A stretch of 64,000 nt of DNA from CAJFUR01 sp904420575 (GCA_965119745.1 OZ221973.1:558001-622000), one strand, 5' to 3'; shown: positions 19,806 to 29,493, counted from the first letter of the stretch. Numbers and translations are program-made. The notes: generated from the sequence alone by a model not told the origin.

Positions 19806-21224
19806 CTAAGCGGACGGGGCGTCGAAGGCGGAAAGGACCGTCTGCAACTTCATCCCGATCTCGTCGTACTCGTCGTCGGCATCGCTGCCGGAAACGATGC
19901 CGCATCCAGCGTACACCCAACCCATTTCGCCGTCGAACACGCCCGTGCGCAGCGCCACGGAAAACTCGCCGTCGCCGTCGCCGTCAACATAGCCGCAGGC
20001 GCCGGCGAAGAAGCCGCGGTTGTAGGCCTCGATGTGGCGGATAAGCATCTTCGCCTCTCCCACCGGCGTGCCGGCCACGGCGGGCGTGGGATGCAGATCG
20101 TCCTTCATGGTCCACAGGTCCACGCCTTCCAGAATGCGCGCGCGGGCAGGCGTGCACAGGTGCTGCACGTGCGTGAGCGGCAGGATGCCCGGCTCGGCAG
20201 GCACGTCCACGTCGTAGCAGGTACGGCGGAACACCTCGCGGATGAACTGCACCACGTAGTCGTGCTCGGCGCGGTTCTTCGGGTCGGCCATGAGCTTTGT
20301 GGCAAGCCGCTCCCGCTCCTCTGGCGAAGCGCCCGCAGGGCACGTGCCCGCCAAGCACATGCTTTCCAGGTGGTCGCCGCGCTTGCGCACCAGCAGCTCG
20401 GGCGTGCAGCCGCAGAAGAACACGTCGGCGTAGCGGTAGAGCAGCACCGTGCCGCGCGCCGGACCGTCAATGAGGTTGACCAGCAGGTCCTTCGAGGAAA
20501 AGGGATGGTCGGCCACCAGTTTCTGTCGTCGCGACAACACCACCTTGTCCACGCGCCCTTCACCAATGGCGTCCAACCCTGTGCCTACCGCGGCCCGCCA
20601 TGCGTCTCGCGAGTCGGGTTCCAGCCGGTACGGAATGGCGGCGCGGCGGCGGGGCGGGGCGGCCAGGGCCTGGCGTATGAAGCGCTCCATGCGGCCCGCG
20701 TACACCGGGCCCAGCGAGTTCACCTGCAAGAGCGTGCCGCGCTCGTTTTCGATGAGCACGATCTCCGGCAGCATGAACTTCAGGCGGGGAAAGGCTTCGA
20801 ACAGCTCGTCGGTGGGAGCCGGGTTTTCCGCGTCGAACCGGTTGAACGAGAAGAAGACCGGCGGCTGCAGGGCGGGGTCAAGAGCGGAACCGGGTGAGAC
20901 TGCAGGCGCAGCGGCAGCATTGCCGGAAGCAGTCCCGGCACCGGACGCACACGAAGCGCCACCGGCTGTGCCTGCCGCTCCGGCGACCGCACCTGCGGCA
21001 TCACGGCGTTCGCTGTTCGGTGCGGCGGTGCCGCTTGCCCCTTCGAGGTCGTACTCCATGTCGTCGAGCGTCGGCAGCGCGATGCAGCGCCCCAGCCCCA
21101 TGTAGCGGCATGCGCGGACCTTGTCGTAATAGACGAACTGGTCGGTGAACCCCTTCTGCAAAGCGCAGAACGCATCCACGATGTCCACCGCCGCCGGGCG
21201 CGTGTGCGAATAGATCTTGGTCAT
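19806..21224 (-). CDS. menF: isochorismate synthase (MenF)
   Basis: A 472-residue chorismate-utilising enzyme that commits chorismate to menaquinone. The C-terminal chorismate-binding domain shows DLHPTPAVAGTPVGEA, GFFAGACGYVD, and YAGCGIVSGSDADDEYDEI with metal-binding glutamates. Residues ~61-121 are an Ala/Gly/Ser-rich insertion not expected in MenF. I chose the ATG at 21224 (MTKIYSHTR) with GGGAGGATGC upstream. It heads the menF-menD-antitoxin-toxin-menH run on the minus strand. Confidence 0.9.
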   Translation of the reverse strand: MTKIYSHTRPAAVDIVDAFCALQKGFTDQFVYYDKVRACRYMGLGRCIALPTLDDMEYDLEGASGTAAPNSERRDAAGAVAGAAGTAGGASCASGAGTASGNAAAAPAVSPGSALDPALQPPVFFSFNRFDAENPAPTDELFEAFPRLKFMLPEIVLIENERGTLLQVNSLGPVYAGRMERFIRQALAAPPRRRAAIPYRLEPDSRDAWRAAVGTGLDAIGEGRVDKVVLSRRQKLVADHPFSSKDLLVNLIDGPARGTVLLYRYADVFFCGCTPELLVRKRGDHLESMCLAGTCPAGASPEERERLATKLMADPKNRAEHDYVVQFIREVFRRTCYDVDVPAEPGILPLTHVQHLCTPARARILEGVDLWTMKDDLHPTPAVAGTPVGEAKMLIRHIEAYNRGFFAGACGYVDGDGDGEFSVALRTGVFDGEMGWVYAGCGIVSGSDADDEYDEIGMKLQTVLSAFDAPSA

Positions 21225-21468
21225 GCATCCTCCCGAAGCCGCAGCCCGTCTTGGGGCAAGCCTTCTTCGCCAACGAGAAAGCATTGTAGCACGCCCCCGC
21301 AGCAGCACCATCGCCGCAGGCAATGCGCCCTTGCGCGCAGCCGGCAAATGGTGCGATCGGCCGCGCGACTTCTTAGCCACGACCGAAAACGACCGATGGC
21401 GGCCGCAGGCGCCGCCTGCGGCTGGCTAGACGGCAGGCCAGACCGCAAACGGCGATTGCGAAGGCAGG

Positions 21469-22362
21469 CTAGAACAGAGGCGTTACCACTACCAGCGGCA
21501 ACGCCGCCACCACAATGAGGAAACGCAGCAAGAACCCGCCAACGAGCACGCCCGCGTTCGCCACGGCACTGACCAAACGGCCACGTGAGCCCCGCTCGAA
21601 AGGCTCAGGGGCAAAGAACAGCAGCCAGACCTCCATTGCAAGAGGGCCACACAGGCCAATCACGGCGAAGCCGACCCAAAACAGGGGCGCCCACGAGCCT
21701 GCCACCAGGCTGGCTACCGACTCTAAGCCGGCCACAGAGTTGTACTGGGTAACGAACAGCAACGCAACCACCAGCACCGTTTCCACAACGGGAAAGACAA
21801 GATGCAGCTTCAAGGCAGCGGTTATCTGGTGGAATTCGTTTCGGCAGCGAAGAAGCGCCGCCAAGAACACCAACGCCGCCCCCGTTGACATGGCCGACGC
21901 CAAAAACAACACGGGCAAAATGGCCGTGTTCCACAATGGAAACGTCTTGCACACTCCCAGCAGAGCGCCCGTGTACGCAGCCACGCACACCGCCAGAACG
22001 CTGCCGGCAACTTCCAGCCACCACGGCACCGGGCGATGCATGAATTCGAGAGCCGCCGTTGCAACCGACAGCAGCGTAAAGGCACCCAGGAACACAACGC
22101 CCCACGTCATCACCGAGCCGAAGTTGGAGAGCAGGAACACGAAGCGCAGCGGGTTATGTAAGCCGGCCTTCGCGTCTATCATGAGCAGCAACAGCCCCAC
22201 CACAACGGCAAGGGGGGCGATTATGTGACCGATGCGGCGAATGCCCGCCGCCTGCGGATACTTCCAGCGCACCAGCGCGGCCGTCACGAACGCACCGCCG
22301 CCCAAGCCTGCGAGGAACAGGTACCATGCGATGATGGCACCCCAAATGGGTTCGAATGTCAT
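21469..22362 (-). CDS. NrfD/PsrC-like membrane quinol-interacting subunit
   Basis: 297 residues with eight or nine hydrophobic segments, starting WGAIIAWYLFLAGLGGGAF, the first helix typical of NrfD/PsrC/DmsC-like anchors that exchange electrons with menaquinone without haem. ATG at 22362 follows GAGGTGATT. It is the last gene of a four-gene minus-strand operon: Tat ferredoxin, short molybdopterin-family protein, DmsB-like ferredoxin, this anchor. It would link that complex to the quinone pool. Confidence 0.85.
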   Translation of the reverse strand: MTFEPIWGAIIAWYLFLAGLGGGAFVTAALVRWKYPQAAGIRRIGHIIAPLAVVVGLLLLMIDAKAGLHNPLRFVFLLSNFGSVMTWGVVFLGAFTLLSVATAALEFMHRPVPWWLEVAGSVLAVCVAAYTGALLGVCKTFPLWNTAILPVLFLASAMSTGAALVFLAALLRCRNEFHQITAALKLHLVFPVVETVLVVALLFVTQYNSVAGLESVASLVAGSWAPLFWVGFAVIGLCGPLAMEVWLLFFAPEPFERGSRGRLVSAVANAGVLVGGFLLRFLIVVAALPLVVVTPLF

Positions 22363-22368
22363 GTGCAA

Positions 22369-22911
22369 TCACCTCACATAGAAAACTTTGGCCTGGGTAA
22401 GGGTGCCGGAAATGGGCTGCGCACCCTTCTCCACGATGGCGCGCACCAGTTCGCAGTTCGGGTCGTCCAAATCGCCGAACACCCTCGCCTTCGTGGGGCA
22501 TGCGCTCACGCACGTGGTCTTGTTCATGCCGGCCACGTAGTTCGACACCTCGCAGAAGCGGCACTTGTCCACGCTGCCCGTCTCGCTGTTGCGCGCACGC
22601 ACCTGGTAAGGGCACGCCGCCATGCAGTACAAGCAGCCGATGCAGCGCCCCTGGTCAACGGCAACGATGCCGTCGGCTCCCATGTAAGCGGCCCCGGTGG
22701 GGCACACCGCCGCGCAGGGAGCGTCGTCGCAGTGCATGCATTGCAGCGGCACGGATTCCACCGCCACCGCGGGAAAGACTCCCCGCTCGCGCTGTTCGAA
22801 ACGAATGAAGGCCTCGTCGGGCAGCAGGCCGTTTTGACATTGGCAGGCCGTGCGGCAGGCATAGCATCCCACGCACGCCGTGGTATCTATCAGCATTCCA
22901 TAACGAGCCAT
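22369..22911 (-). CDS. DmsB/NrfC-like four-cluster ferredoxin subunit
   Basis: A 180-residue electron-transfer subunit with four full cysteine sets: CVGCYACRTAC, CMHCDDAPCAAVC, CIGCLYCMAAC, and CRFC...CVSAC. All sixteen Cys expected for four [4Fe-4S] clusters are present. No signal peptide; in such complexes the subunit is carried out with its Tat partner. It starts directly after the stop of the short molybdopterin-family gene and ends six bases before the anchor's ATG, so the genes are one transcript. Confidence 0.9.
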   Translation of the reverse strand: MARYGMLIDTTACVGCYACRTACQCQNGLLPDEAFIRFEQRERGVFPAVAVESVPLQCMHCDDAPCAAVCPTGAAYMGADGIVAVDQGRCIGCLYCMAACPYQVRARNSETGSVDKCRFCEVSNYVAGMNKTTCVSACPTKARVFGDLDDPNCELVRAIVEKGAQPISGTLTQAKVFYVR

Positions 22912-24315
22912 CTAGGCACCCACTTTCATAACGCGAACGCCAGCCTGAACGAGCTCCTGGAGTTCTTGGACCGCAGGCACGTAGATGGCTCCCGGCCGCA
23001 CGCGGGCCGTCACGTTCGCAGGCGCGACAACAGAGCCAACGGCCGTTCCTTCCACCACCACGACATCGCCGTCGGCAATGCCGCGGGCCTCGGCGTCTTG
23101 GGGGCAAAGCCACACGTTGTCGAAGCCGTAGCCCTTCGCGATATCCGCCATGTAGGGGTTGTCTCCGGACGGCGCTTGGGCAGAGGAGGAAGCTACGCCT
23201 CCCACGCAGGCAAGCTCGCCGTCGGCGCAGGGGTCGAAAGGCTCCTCCCACACGAGGCCCTGCACGATGCCAGGAGCAACGACCGCAGGAGAAAACTCAC
23301 CCGCATCCTGCGAGGCCTCGCCAGCCGCAGGCACGCACAGCGCTCCGCCTCGCTGGCCCCAAGCACCCAGCAGCAGGTTCACCAGCACGGCAGCACGGGC
23401 GGTGGCCTGGGTGTTCGCGTAGCCAGGCCCCGACGCGCACTCCCACCCGAAGTCCACGAAACTGGCAGGCGCTCCTTGCCACAGCGTTTCGGCCACTTGG
23501 TCGATCTGCGAAGCTCCCAGGCCCGTAACCTGCTCGGCCCATTCCAGGTTGCAAGGAGCAAGAACGGGGGCCAGTGCCGAAATGTCAATACCCGCCCCGC
23601 CCAGAGCATCCTTGGCGTACGTGCCGTTGTGCACAAGGCGGTGCGCAACCGAAAGCAGCAGCGCAAGTTCCGTTCCAGGACGCACCGCAAGCCACGAACC
23701 CATGTACTGCGCGCCGTCGGGAAGAACGCTGGCAGCCACGAAAAGCCGGGCACCGTTGTCGCATGCCTCCTTCAAGCCCTGCAAAAACGCCGGACGCCGG
23801 TCGGATGCATGTCCTTGGGAAAGCACGAGCGCCGCCCGGGCATTGCGCGCGTCGAAGCGCCATGCGCTGCAGCCCAGGACCTCGGCCACCCCTGCAGCGA
23901 GAGCGGATCCGAATTCCCCCGCAGCGCATGAACCGTCTTCGACCTGCCCCAATAAGGCAGAATTCTCGGACAATCCCTCATCCCAGGCGTCGGAGGGCAC
24001 AGGCGCGGCAATCGCCGCGGCCCCTTTGGCCGCCATGCCGGCATAGCCCAATGCGCACAGCGCAGAGCCGCCGCCTGTGCCGCCGCTCGACGGCCTCGCA
24101 TTCACTATGAGGTCCCCGCGCACCGTTGCGGACAACGCGCATCTCGCAGGGCATTCGGTACAGACACCGTTCGTCGTACGCAGCTGGGCGTCCCCTTCGG
24201 CCAGGGCCACCGCGCCTCCCTTTCCAGGAAGAAGTTCCGGGGCCGCGCAGGCAGCGCCTACGAAAGCCGCGGCCGCCGCCGATGCCACAAAGCCCCGTCG
24301 CGTCACAATAGTCAC
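22912..24315 (-). CDS. unusually short Tat-exported molybdopterin-oxidoreductase-family protein
   Basis: 467 residues, about half to two-thirds the size of normal DMSO-reductase-family catalytic subunits. It starts with GTG at 24315 (GGGAGGTGG upstream) and a Tat signal VTRRGFVASAAAA. An N-terminal [4Fe-4S] site is intact (Cys52, Cys55, Cys59, Cys87). Recognisable later parts are WLAVRPGTELALLLSVAHRLV, FGWECASGPG, LLLGAWGQRGGAL, and a C-terminal pterin-binding barrel with a WLCPQDAEARGIADGDVV-like stretch. The block that normally holds the metal-ligand residue and substrate channel is largely missing. It could bind a pterin without catalysis or be a structural/electron-transfer subunit. It lies 14 bases behind the Tat ferredoxin gene. 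No frameshift seen; the frame is clean, so it looks like a real compact form. Confidence 0.75.
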   Translation of the reverse strand: MTIVTRRGFVASAAAAAFVGAACAAPELLPGKGGAVALAEGDAQLRTTNGVCTECPARCALSATVRGDLIVNARPSSGGTGGGSALCALGYAGMAAKGAAAIAAPVPSDAWDEGLSENSALLGQVEDGSCAAGEFGSALAAGVAEVLGCSAWRFDARNARAALVLSQGHASDRRPAFLQGLKEACDNGARLFVAASVLPDGAQYMGSWLAVRPGTELALLLSVAHRLVHNGTYAKDALGGAGIDISALAPVLAPCNLEWAEQVTGLGASQIDQVAETLWQGAPASFVDFGWECASGPGYANTQATARAAVLVNLLLGAWGQRGGALCVPAAGEASQDAGEFSPAVVAPGIVQGLVWEEPFDPCADGELACVGGVASSSAQAPSGDNPYMADIAKGYGFDNVWLCPQDAEARGIADGDVVVVEGTAVGSVVAPANVTARVRPGAIYVPAVQELQELVQAGVRVMKVGA

Positions 24316-24329
24316 TGTGACCACCTCCC

Positions 24330-25103
24330 TTACGCCGGCACGTTGGCGGTTGCATACGCCGACGACACAAGGCCTTTGTCGATGCATGCCTGGGCGATGT
24401 CCTCCCAGTCGATGAACGTTATTGCACCGTTGGGGCACTGCTGGGCGCAGCGGCCACAGGCGATGCACTTGCTCGACTTGCCCGTGGCATCGTTGACCAC
24501 GGGCATGTTCCACGGACATGCCGCCGAACACATGCCGCACCCGATGCACACGTCCTCGTCCACCACGCGCGCGCCCGTTTCAGGATCAGGGTGTATGGCA
24601 TGGACGGGGCAGTACGCCGCGCATGCCGCATCCCTGCATTGCTTGCAGGTCTTGATGGTGAACTGGCAGTTGCCAAAAACGCCATCTCCCGTTCCCACGG
24701 AATGTCCATAGAAGTAGTTTTCGCCCACGCGCACGCGCGCCGTGCTCTGGCGGGCAATGCCGTCGTTTCGCAGCGTGCACATCATCTCGCAGCGCTGGCA
24801 CCCCGAGCACCGCGCGCGGTCGGTGACGATCAGCTTGGTGGGAAGCACGCTCATTTCGATGCGTCCCGACGAAATGGCCTTCTCCGTAACGCCCCAAGAC
24901 GCCAGGGCACCGCCAACCACCAGTCCCGCCACGCCACAGCCCGCCATGGCCAGCACGCTTCGGCGCGTATAGGTGCGGGGCGCGGGCGCAGCGCCGGGCT
25001 TGGACGACGCCGCATCCTGAGCGGCGCCTCCACGCGACGCCGCGTTGCCGCCAGCGCCGCTGGACACTGCAGCCGCCTTGTCCTCAAAGTCTTTCTCGGA
25101 CAT
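24330..25103 (-). CDS. Tat-exported four-cluster ferredoxin
   Basis: 257 residues. An N-terminal hydrophilic, Ala-rich tract of about 45 residues leads into a Tat-like signal (YTRRSVLAMAGCGVAGLVVGG). Four cluster motifs follow: CSGCQRCEMMC, CKQCRDAACAAYC, CIGCGMCSAAC, CIACGRCAQQC. It resembles the FeS proteins encoded beside AOR-type enzymes (such as YdhY/YdhX in the E. coli ydh operon). It is the first gene of the minus-strand operon and diverges from the AOR gene across 334 bp. Confidence 0.85.
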   Translation of the reverse strand: MSEKDFEDKAAAVSSGAGGNAASRGGAAQDAASSKPGAAPAPRTYTRRSVLAMAGCGVAGLVVGGALASWGVTEKAISSGRIEMSVLPTKLIVTDRARCSGCQRCEMMCTLRNDGIARQSTARVRVGENYFYGHSVGTGDGVFGNCQFTIKTCKQCRDAACAAYCPVHAIHPDPETGARVVDEDVCIGCGMCSAACPWNMPVVNDATGKSSKCIACGRCAQQCPNGAITFIDWEDIAQACIDKGLVSSAYATANVPA

Positions 25104-25437
25104 GTCTTTCCTCTCCCTCTGCAAGCGTCGTCCCATCCGGCACGCATGCCGCTCGTGGCACATGCCGGGCACGAACGCGCCTGGTCTTTCACTCGGTGCC
25201 GCTTCGCACATTTGAAACGCCGCCGCAAAGCGCGTTCACTATCGTTGACCCGTCATTTTTACGCATCGCCTCTTTGCGGCCATTTCGTTCCCACCCGTCC
25301 CCATTCGCGCATTGGCCAAGAATCGCCTCAAACGGGCGATGGCAGCCCTTTCGCCGCACCTCCATAATGGCGCTATCCGCGATTTCGCGAACGGCGCCGC
25401 CGCAAAGCCCGTTTCGCAACATCGAGGAGGAAAAGCA
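25104..25437. promoter_or_regulatory. divergent promoter region of the AOR locus
   Basis: 334 bp without a gene between the ferredoxin and AOR starts. AT-richer patches lie at about 25240-25265. The AOR ribosome site GAGGAGGAAAAGC is at 25424-25436. I could not place -35/-10 boxes with confidence. Confidence 0.45.
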
Positions 25438-27540
25438 ATGTCTGAAGAAGTTTCATACGGCTGGACCGGCAAGATCCTTCGCGTGAACCTGTCCACAGGT
25501 GAGATCTCCACCCTTTCCACCGAGCCCTACAAAGCCTACATGGGCGGCATGGGTCTGGCCAACAAGATCATGTACGACGAGGTTCCCGCCGGCACCGACC
25601 CCTTGTCCCCGGAAAACAAGATCGTGTTCGCCGTGGGGCCCCTCACTGCCTCGGGTGTTCCCATGGCAGGGCGCACCACCATCTCCACGCTGTCGTGCTT
25701 CACCAAGGGCAACCTCATCGTAGACGCCCACTGCGGAGGCATGATTGGCGCACGCATCAAACAGGCCGGCTGGGACGCCATCATCGTGGAAGGCAAGTCC
25801 AGCTTCCCCTGCTATATCAACGTCGTGGACGACCGGGTGGAAATCAAGGATGCCGCGAACGTATGGGGCCTGGGCACCCGCGCCACCAACGAAATCCTCT
25901 GTCGCCAGGAAAGCCCCCGCGCATGCGTTGCCTCCATCGGTCCGGCCGGGGAGAACCTGCTGCCCTACTCGTGCATCATCAATGCGCGCAACCATTCCGC
26001 AGGAGCCGGCACCGGCGCGGTGCTGGGCTCGAAGCTGTGCAAGGCGCTGGTGGTTGAAGGCAACGGCGGCGTGAACGTGGCCGACCCCCAGGCAGTGGCC
26101 GACCTTTCCGATTACATGCTCCGCGAAGTGGTGGGCTCCAACAACAACTGGGCCGTGCCCTCCACCCAGCAGGAATGGGCCGAGTACTACGACGAAGGCT
26201 CCCGTTGGACTTCGCGCAAAGGACTGTATTGGGCCGATGCCGAAGGGCATCCCGTAGAAACCGGCGAACCAAAGCCCGGGGAGCTGAACACGGTGGGTTA
26301 CCGCTGTATGAAATCCACCCGCGACTTCGGCGATGCGGCCGAAAAGTACACCATCAAGATGAACGGCTGCCACAGCTGCCCCATTCACTGCCACGTGGAT
26401 TTGCGCGTCAACGCCGCCGGCGAAGCCGAAAGCTACGCCGTGGGTGGGAACACATGCGCGCCGAACATGGGCTGGAAGAACGTGGACAACTTCCTGAAGA
26501 TAGGCTACAAGGGAGAGGACGCAATCCTGTGGAACATGGTGTTCGGTAACATCGTGGACGACCTGGGAATCTGGTGCAACTACTGCCAAATCTACCGCGA
26601 CCTGGGCTACTGCATCAAGAACGGCATTCTGGAAAAGGCCCTCCCGCCCGAAGAATATGCCTCTTACCATTGGGAAAAGCTTTACAACAACGACCCCACC
26701 ATCCTGAACGAACTGATGACCGCCATTGCCTCCAACGACTGCGAACTGGCCTACATCGCCCATGGCCCCATCGTGTGGTGCGAACGCTGGGGCGTGACGG
26801 ACTGGTTCGACAACAAGGCTTCCAAGATAATCAGCTACTTGGGCTTTCCCATTCACCATGGCGCCGAGGATTGCGCGCAGTCCGGCGCAGTGTACAACAC
26901 ACTGTTCAACCGCGACTGCATCGTGCACTCTGGATCGAACTTCTCGCGCCAGGGATTCCCCCTAGAACTCATGCGGGAACTCGCCGCGGAAATGTGGGGA
27001 TCGAGCGAGTGCGTGGATGAACCCGAGCACTTCACGCCCATGAACGAAACCAAGGCCAAGTACGCCTGGTGGTGCGTGGTGACTGACGTGCTGCACGATT
27101 CGCTCACACTGTGCAACTGGGTTTGGCCCATGTCGGCCTCTCCTGACCGCAGGCGCAACTATCGCGGCGACCTTGACCTCGAGGCAAAGTTCTTCAAGGC
27201 GGTGACCGGACTGGACGTGACCACCGACGACCTCTACAAGGCCGGAGCCCGCATCATGACCCTCCACCGGGCCATGACCGTGCGGGACATGGGCACCAAC
27301 GACCTTCGCAACGAGCATGACCGCATCACCGACTGGTCTTTCGACATGGATCCCGAACTCGACCCCTTCTCCGAAGGCACCACCAAGCTTGACCGCGCCG
27401 ACATGGAGACGGCGTTCACCATGCTGTACCAACAGTTCGGCTGGGACGAAAAACTGGGATGCCCCACCGCCGCCTGCCTCGACGACTACGGCATGGCCGA
27501 CGTGAAGGAAGATCTGGCTGCACGGGGGCTTTTGGCCTAG
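25438..27540 (+). CDS. tungsten-type aldehyde:ferredoxin oxidoreductase family enzyme
   Basis: A 700-residue member of the AOR/FOR family, which uses a tungsten (or Mo) bis-pyranopterin and one [4Fe-4S] cluster to interconvert acids and aldehydes or similar. Family marks: the N-terminal GWTGKILRVNLSTGEIS, GGMGLANKIMYDEV, the GCHSCPIHC cluster motif in the middle, HSGSNFSRQGFPLEL, and a C-terminal cysteine in LTLCNWVWP. No signal peptide, so it is probably cytoplasmic. ATG at 25438 with a strong ribosome site. It is divergent from the four-gene ferredoxin/short MopB/ferredoxin/NrfD operon and probably works with it. It ends at a strong terminator. Confidence 0.9.
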   Translation: MSEEVSYGWTGKILRVNLSTGEISTLSTEPYKAYMGGMGLANKIMYDEVPAGTDPLSPENKIVFAVGPLTASGVPMAGRTTISTLSCFTKGNLIVDAHCGGMIGARIKQAGWDAIIVEGKSSFPCYINVVDDRVEIKDAANVWGLGTRATNEILCRQESPRACVASIGPAGENLLPYSCIINARNHSAGAGTGAVLGSKLCKALVVEGNGGVNVADPQAVADLSDYMLREVVGSNNNWAVPSTQQEWAEYYDEGSRWTSRKGLYWADAEGHPVETGEPKPGELNTVGYRCMKSTRDFGDAAEKYTIKMNGCHSCPIHCHVDLRVNAAGEAESYAVGGNTCAPNMGWKNVDNFLKIGYKGEDAILWNMVFGNIVDDLGIWCNYCQIYRDLGYCIKNGILEKALPPEEYASYHWEKLYNNDPTILNELMTAIASNDCELAYIAHGPIVWCERWGVTDWFDNKASKIISYLGFPIHHGAEDCAQSGAVYNTLFNRDCIVHSGSNFSRQGFPLELMRELAAEMWGSSECVDEPEHFTPMNETKAKYAWWCVVTDVLHDSLTLCNWVWPMSASPDRRRNYRGDLDLEAKFFKAVTGLDVTTDDLYKAGARIMTLHRAMTVRDMGTNDLRNEHDRITDWSFDMDPELDPFSEGTTKLDRADMETAFTMLYQQFGWDEKLGCPTAACLDDYGMADVKEDLAARGLLA

Positions 27541-27591
27541 AGCACTGCCGCCGCCACGTTGCCCCCTGCTGCCTGCCGCCTTGCCCCTCCC

Positions 27592-27629
27592 GCCACCTTG
27601 CCACCGCGTACTGGCAAGGTGGCTTTTTT
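27592..27629 (+). terminator. intrinsic terminator of the AOR gene
   Basis: Perfect 12-base arms, 27592-27603 and 27612-27623 (GCCACCTTGCCA type), around an 8-base loop, followed by six T at 27624-27629. This is the clearest canonical terminator in the window. Confidence 0.9.
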
Positions 27630-27709
27630 CGAGATCCGGACTAGGGCCGAAGAATAACCTGTTTCAGGCGATTCGTAAAAAACCTGGCTGATAAACTATA
27701 GATTCTGTC

Positions 27710-29443
27710 ATGCGGCGAGGGGAAAGGGTCGTTGTGGCCGACTCATCACAGGAAAACGCGAAAGACGCCCGGGTACGTGCGGGGGAGGCACCTGGCGTGA
27801 AGCCCGTAATCGGCAAGGCCATGCTCGTAGAACTGCTCCCAGGGGTCATGGGCTTGGCGCTTGCGCGCACTGCAACGCTCTCGCTCTTCCCCACAGGCGT
27901 GCTGCAAAGCGACGACCTGCTTGCCAACGACGGAACGAGCATCATCCGATGCCTGTTCTTCGCTGCAGTGGTCCTATTTCTCTTGGCGCGGGAAGAGCGA
28001 GGGATGGGCCACATGCTGAGCCGGATGGCAAACGACCGCATTGGGCGCGCCCTCGTGGTGGCCCAACTGTTCTGCGCGGGACTGATCGTTGTGCTTTTCC
28101 TCGTCGGCGAGCCCCATGCGTTTCTGGCCGCGGGCGCCGGGGCCGTCAGTTCCATTGCAGGTACGACTGCCATCTTCTACTGGCTGGTGCAGGCGCGCAA
28201 CCTGGAAGCCAAACGCGCCGTGGCTTACGTGGTCGCCGCGCGCATGATCGGCGAGGTGCTCTGGCTGGGGCTGTTCTTCGCCACGCGCGAAGTGGAATTG
28301 GTGGTGAGCGTCGCCTCCATCATGGGGCAGTTCGCCTGCATCCAATGGGCAGCGCGCATCGGCGGAAGGGCCGTCGACACCAGGTTGTGCGGAGGCGCGG
28401 CCAGCGCTGGCCTTCGTACGCAGGACGGCGGCGAATCGGGCTTCCCTGCGGCAGCTGCAGAAGAGGCCCCGTTGAAAAACAAGCCTTTGCAAAAGATGGC
28501 GAACGACCATCTCGCAGCGTCCACGGAGAAACCCCCTTTGGCGCACGCCGGCTACTTTGGCATCAACGGCCAACTCAACGACCGCAAGTTCCTGCTTGGC
28601 TGCATCGCCGGCTGCGCGCTCCTCTCGCTCTCCATCGGCATCCTTCGCAGCTACCCCCACGGCGGCGGCTCAGACCTGGACGCCTCAGGCGCCCTTGTCG
28701 CCGCCGGACTGACGCTGGGGCTGTGCGCTCTGTGCGCCCTGCAGCTGCGCAAGACGAGCATGCTCGGCATCATCGCCGCAACATGGGTGACGCTCATGCT
28801 GCTGGGTTGCCTGGCCATCCTGGGCTTTTCGCTCGCACCCGAGAACACCGCCTACGGCTCGGTTTTCTCCACGACGCTCAACTCGGTCATGGGGACGTTC
28901 AAATGGTACCTCACCATTGCATTCATCAGCCTGGGACGGCGCAACCCCTACCTGTACGCCATCGGCACCCACCTGGTGTTCCTGCTGCCCCGAGACATTG
29001 TCCAGTTCCTGCTCGTCGTGCTTCTCCCCAAGGCACTGCTTTCGGTTTCGGCACTCGATGCGTTAGCAGCCATATCGCTCATCACGGCCAGCCAGATCAT
29101 CCTGCTGTGCGGCATCGGGCTTCTCCGCGACCGTCAAGCGAAGGGAGCCGTGGAAAGTCCGTTGTTGGAGCGCGTGTTCGAACTGGACAGCGAGACGCCA
29201 TCCTCCGAACGCACCGTTGCCCTCATGCAAGCCAACGCCAAGGAGATAGGGTGCCGCTTCGGGCTGACGGAACGCGAGGTGGAAGTGCTTGCCCTGTTCG
29301 CGCTGGGTCACACACAAAAACGCGTGGCCGAAGAGCTGTTCATGTCCCAAAGCACCGCGCACGCCCACATCCGTCACATATACGTCAAGACGGACTTCCA
29401 CTCCAGGCAGGAAATCATCGACTATATCAAAGCCGAACTATAG
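27710..29443 (+). CDS. membrane-anchored LuxR-family regulator beside the AOR locus
   Basis: About 577 residues. The N-terminal ~480 residues contain around 12 hydrophobic segments. The last ~65 residues are a LuxR helix-turn-helix (FGLTEREVEVLALFALG, then MSQSTAHAHIRHIYVKTDFHS). By analogy with its paralogues here it probably senses a ligand in or across the membrane and controls the neighbouring AOR divergon, from which the terminator separates it. Two starts are possible: ATG at 27710, lying almost on the expected transcription start behind a TATAGA-like -10 box, and GTG at 27734, which has GAGGGGAAAGGG upstream. Confidence 0.85.
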   Translation: MRRGERVVVADSSQENAKDARVRAGEAPGVKPVIGKAMLVELLPGVMGLALARTATLSLFPTGVLQSDDLLANDGTSIIRCLFFAAVVLFLLAREERGMGHMLSRMANDRIGRALVVAQLFCAGLIVVLFLVGEPHAFLAAGAGAVSSIAGTTAIFYWLVQARNLEAKRAVAYVVAARMIGEVLWLGLFFATREVELVVSVASIMGQFACIQWAARIGGRAVDTRLCGGAASAGLRTQDGGESGFPAAAAEEAPLKNKPLQKMANDHLAASTEKPPLAHAGYFGINGQLNDRKFLLGCIAGCALLSLSIGILRSYPHGGGSDLDASGALVAAGLTLGLCALCALQLRKTSMLGIIAATWVTLMLLGCLAILGFSLAPENTAYGSVFSTTLNSVMGTFKWYLTIAFISLGRRNPYLYAIGTHLVFLLPRDIVQFLLVVLLPKALLSVSALDALAAISLITASQIILLCGIGLLRDRQAKGAVESPLLERVFELDSETPSSERTVALMQANAKEIGCRFGLTEREVEVLALFALGHTQKRVAEELFMSQSTAHAHIRHIYVKTDFHSRQEIIDYIKAEL

Positions 29444-29493
29444 GCGAAGGGCGCGCGAACACAGGGAGCTGCAAGGCGGAGTCCCTCGCCTCC

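Noticed and set aside
24316..24549. Longer N-terminus for the short molybdopterin protein
   Set aside because: This part overlaps the ferredoxin gene in another frame. The GTG at 24315 has a good ribosome site and begins a Tat signal.
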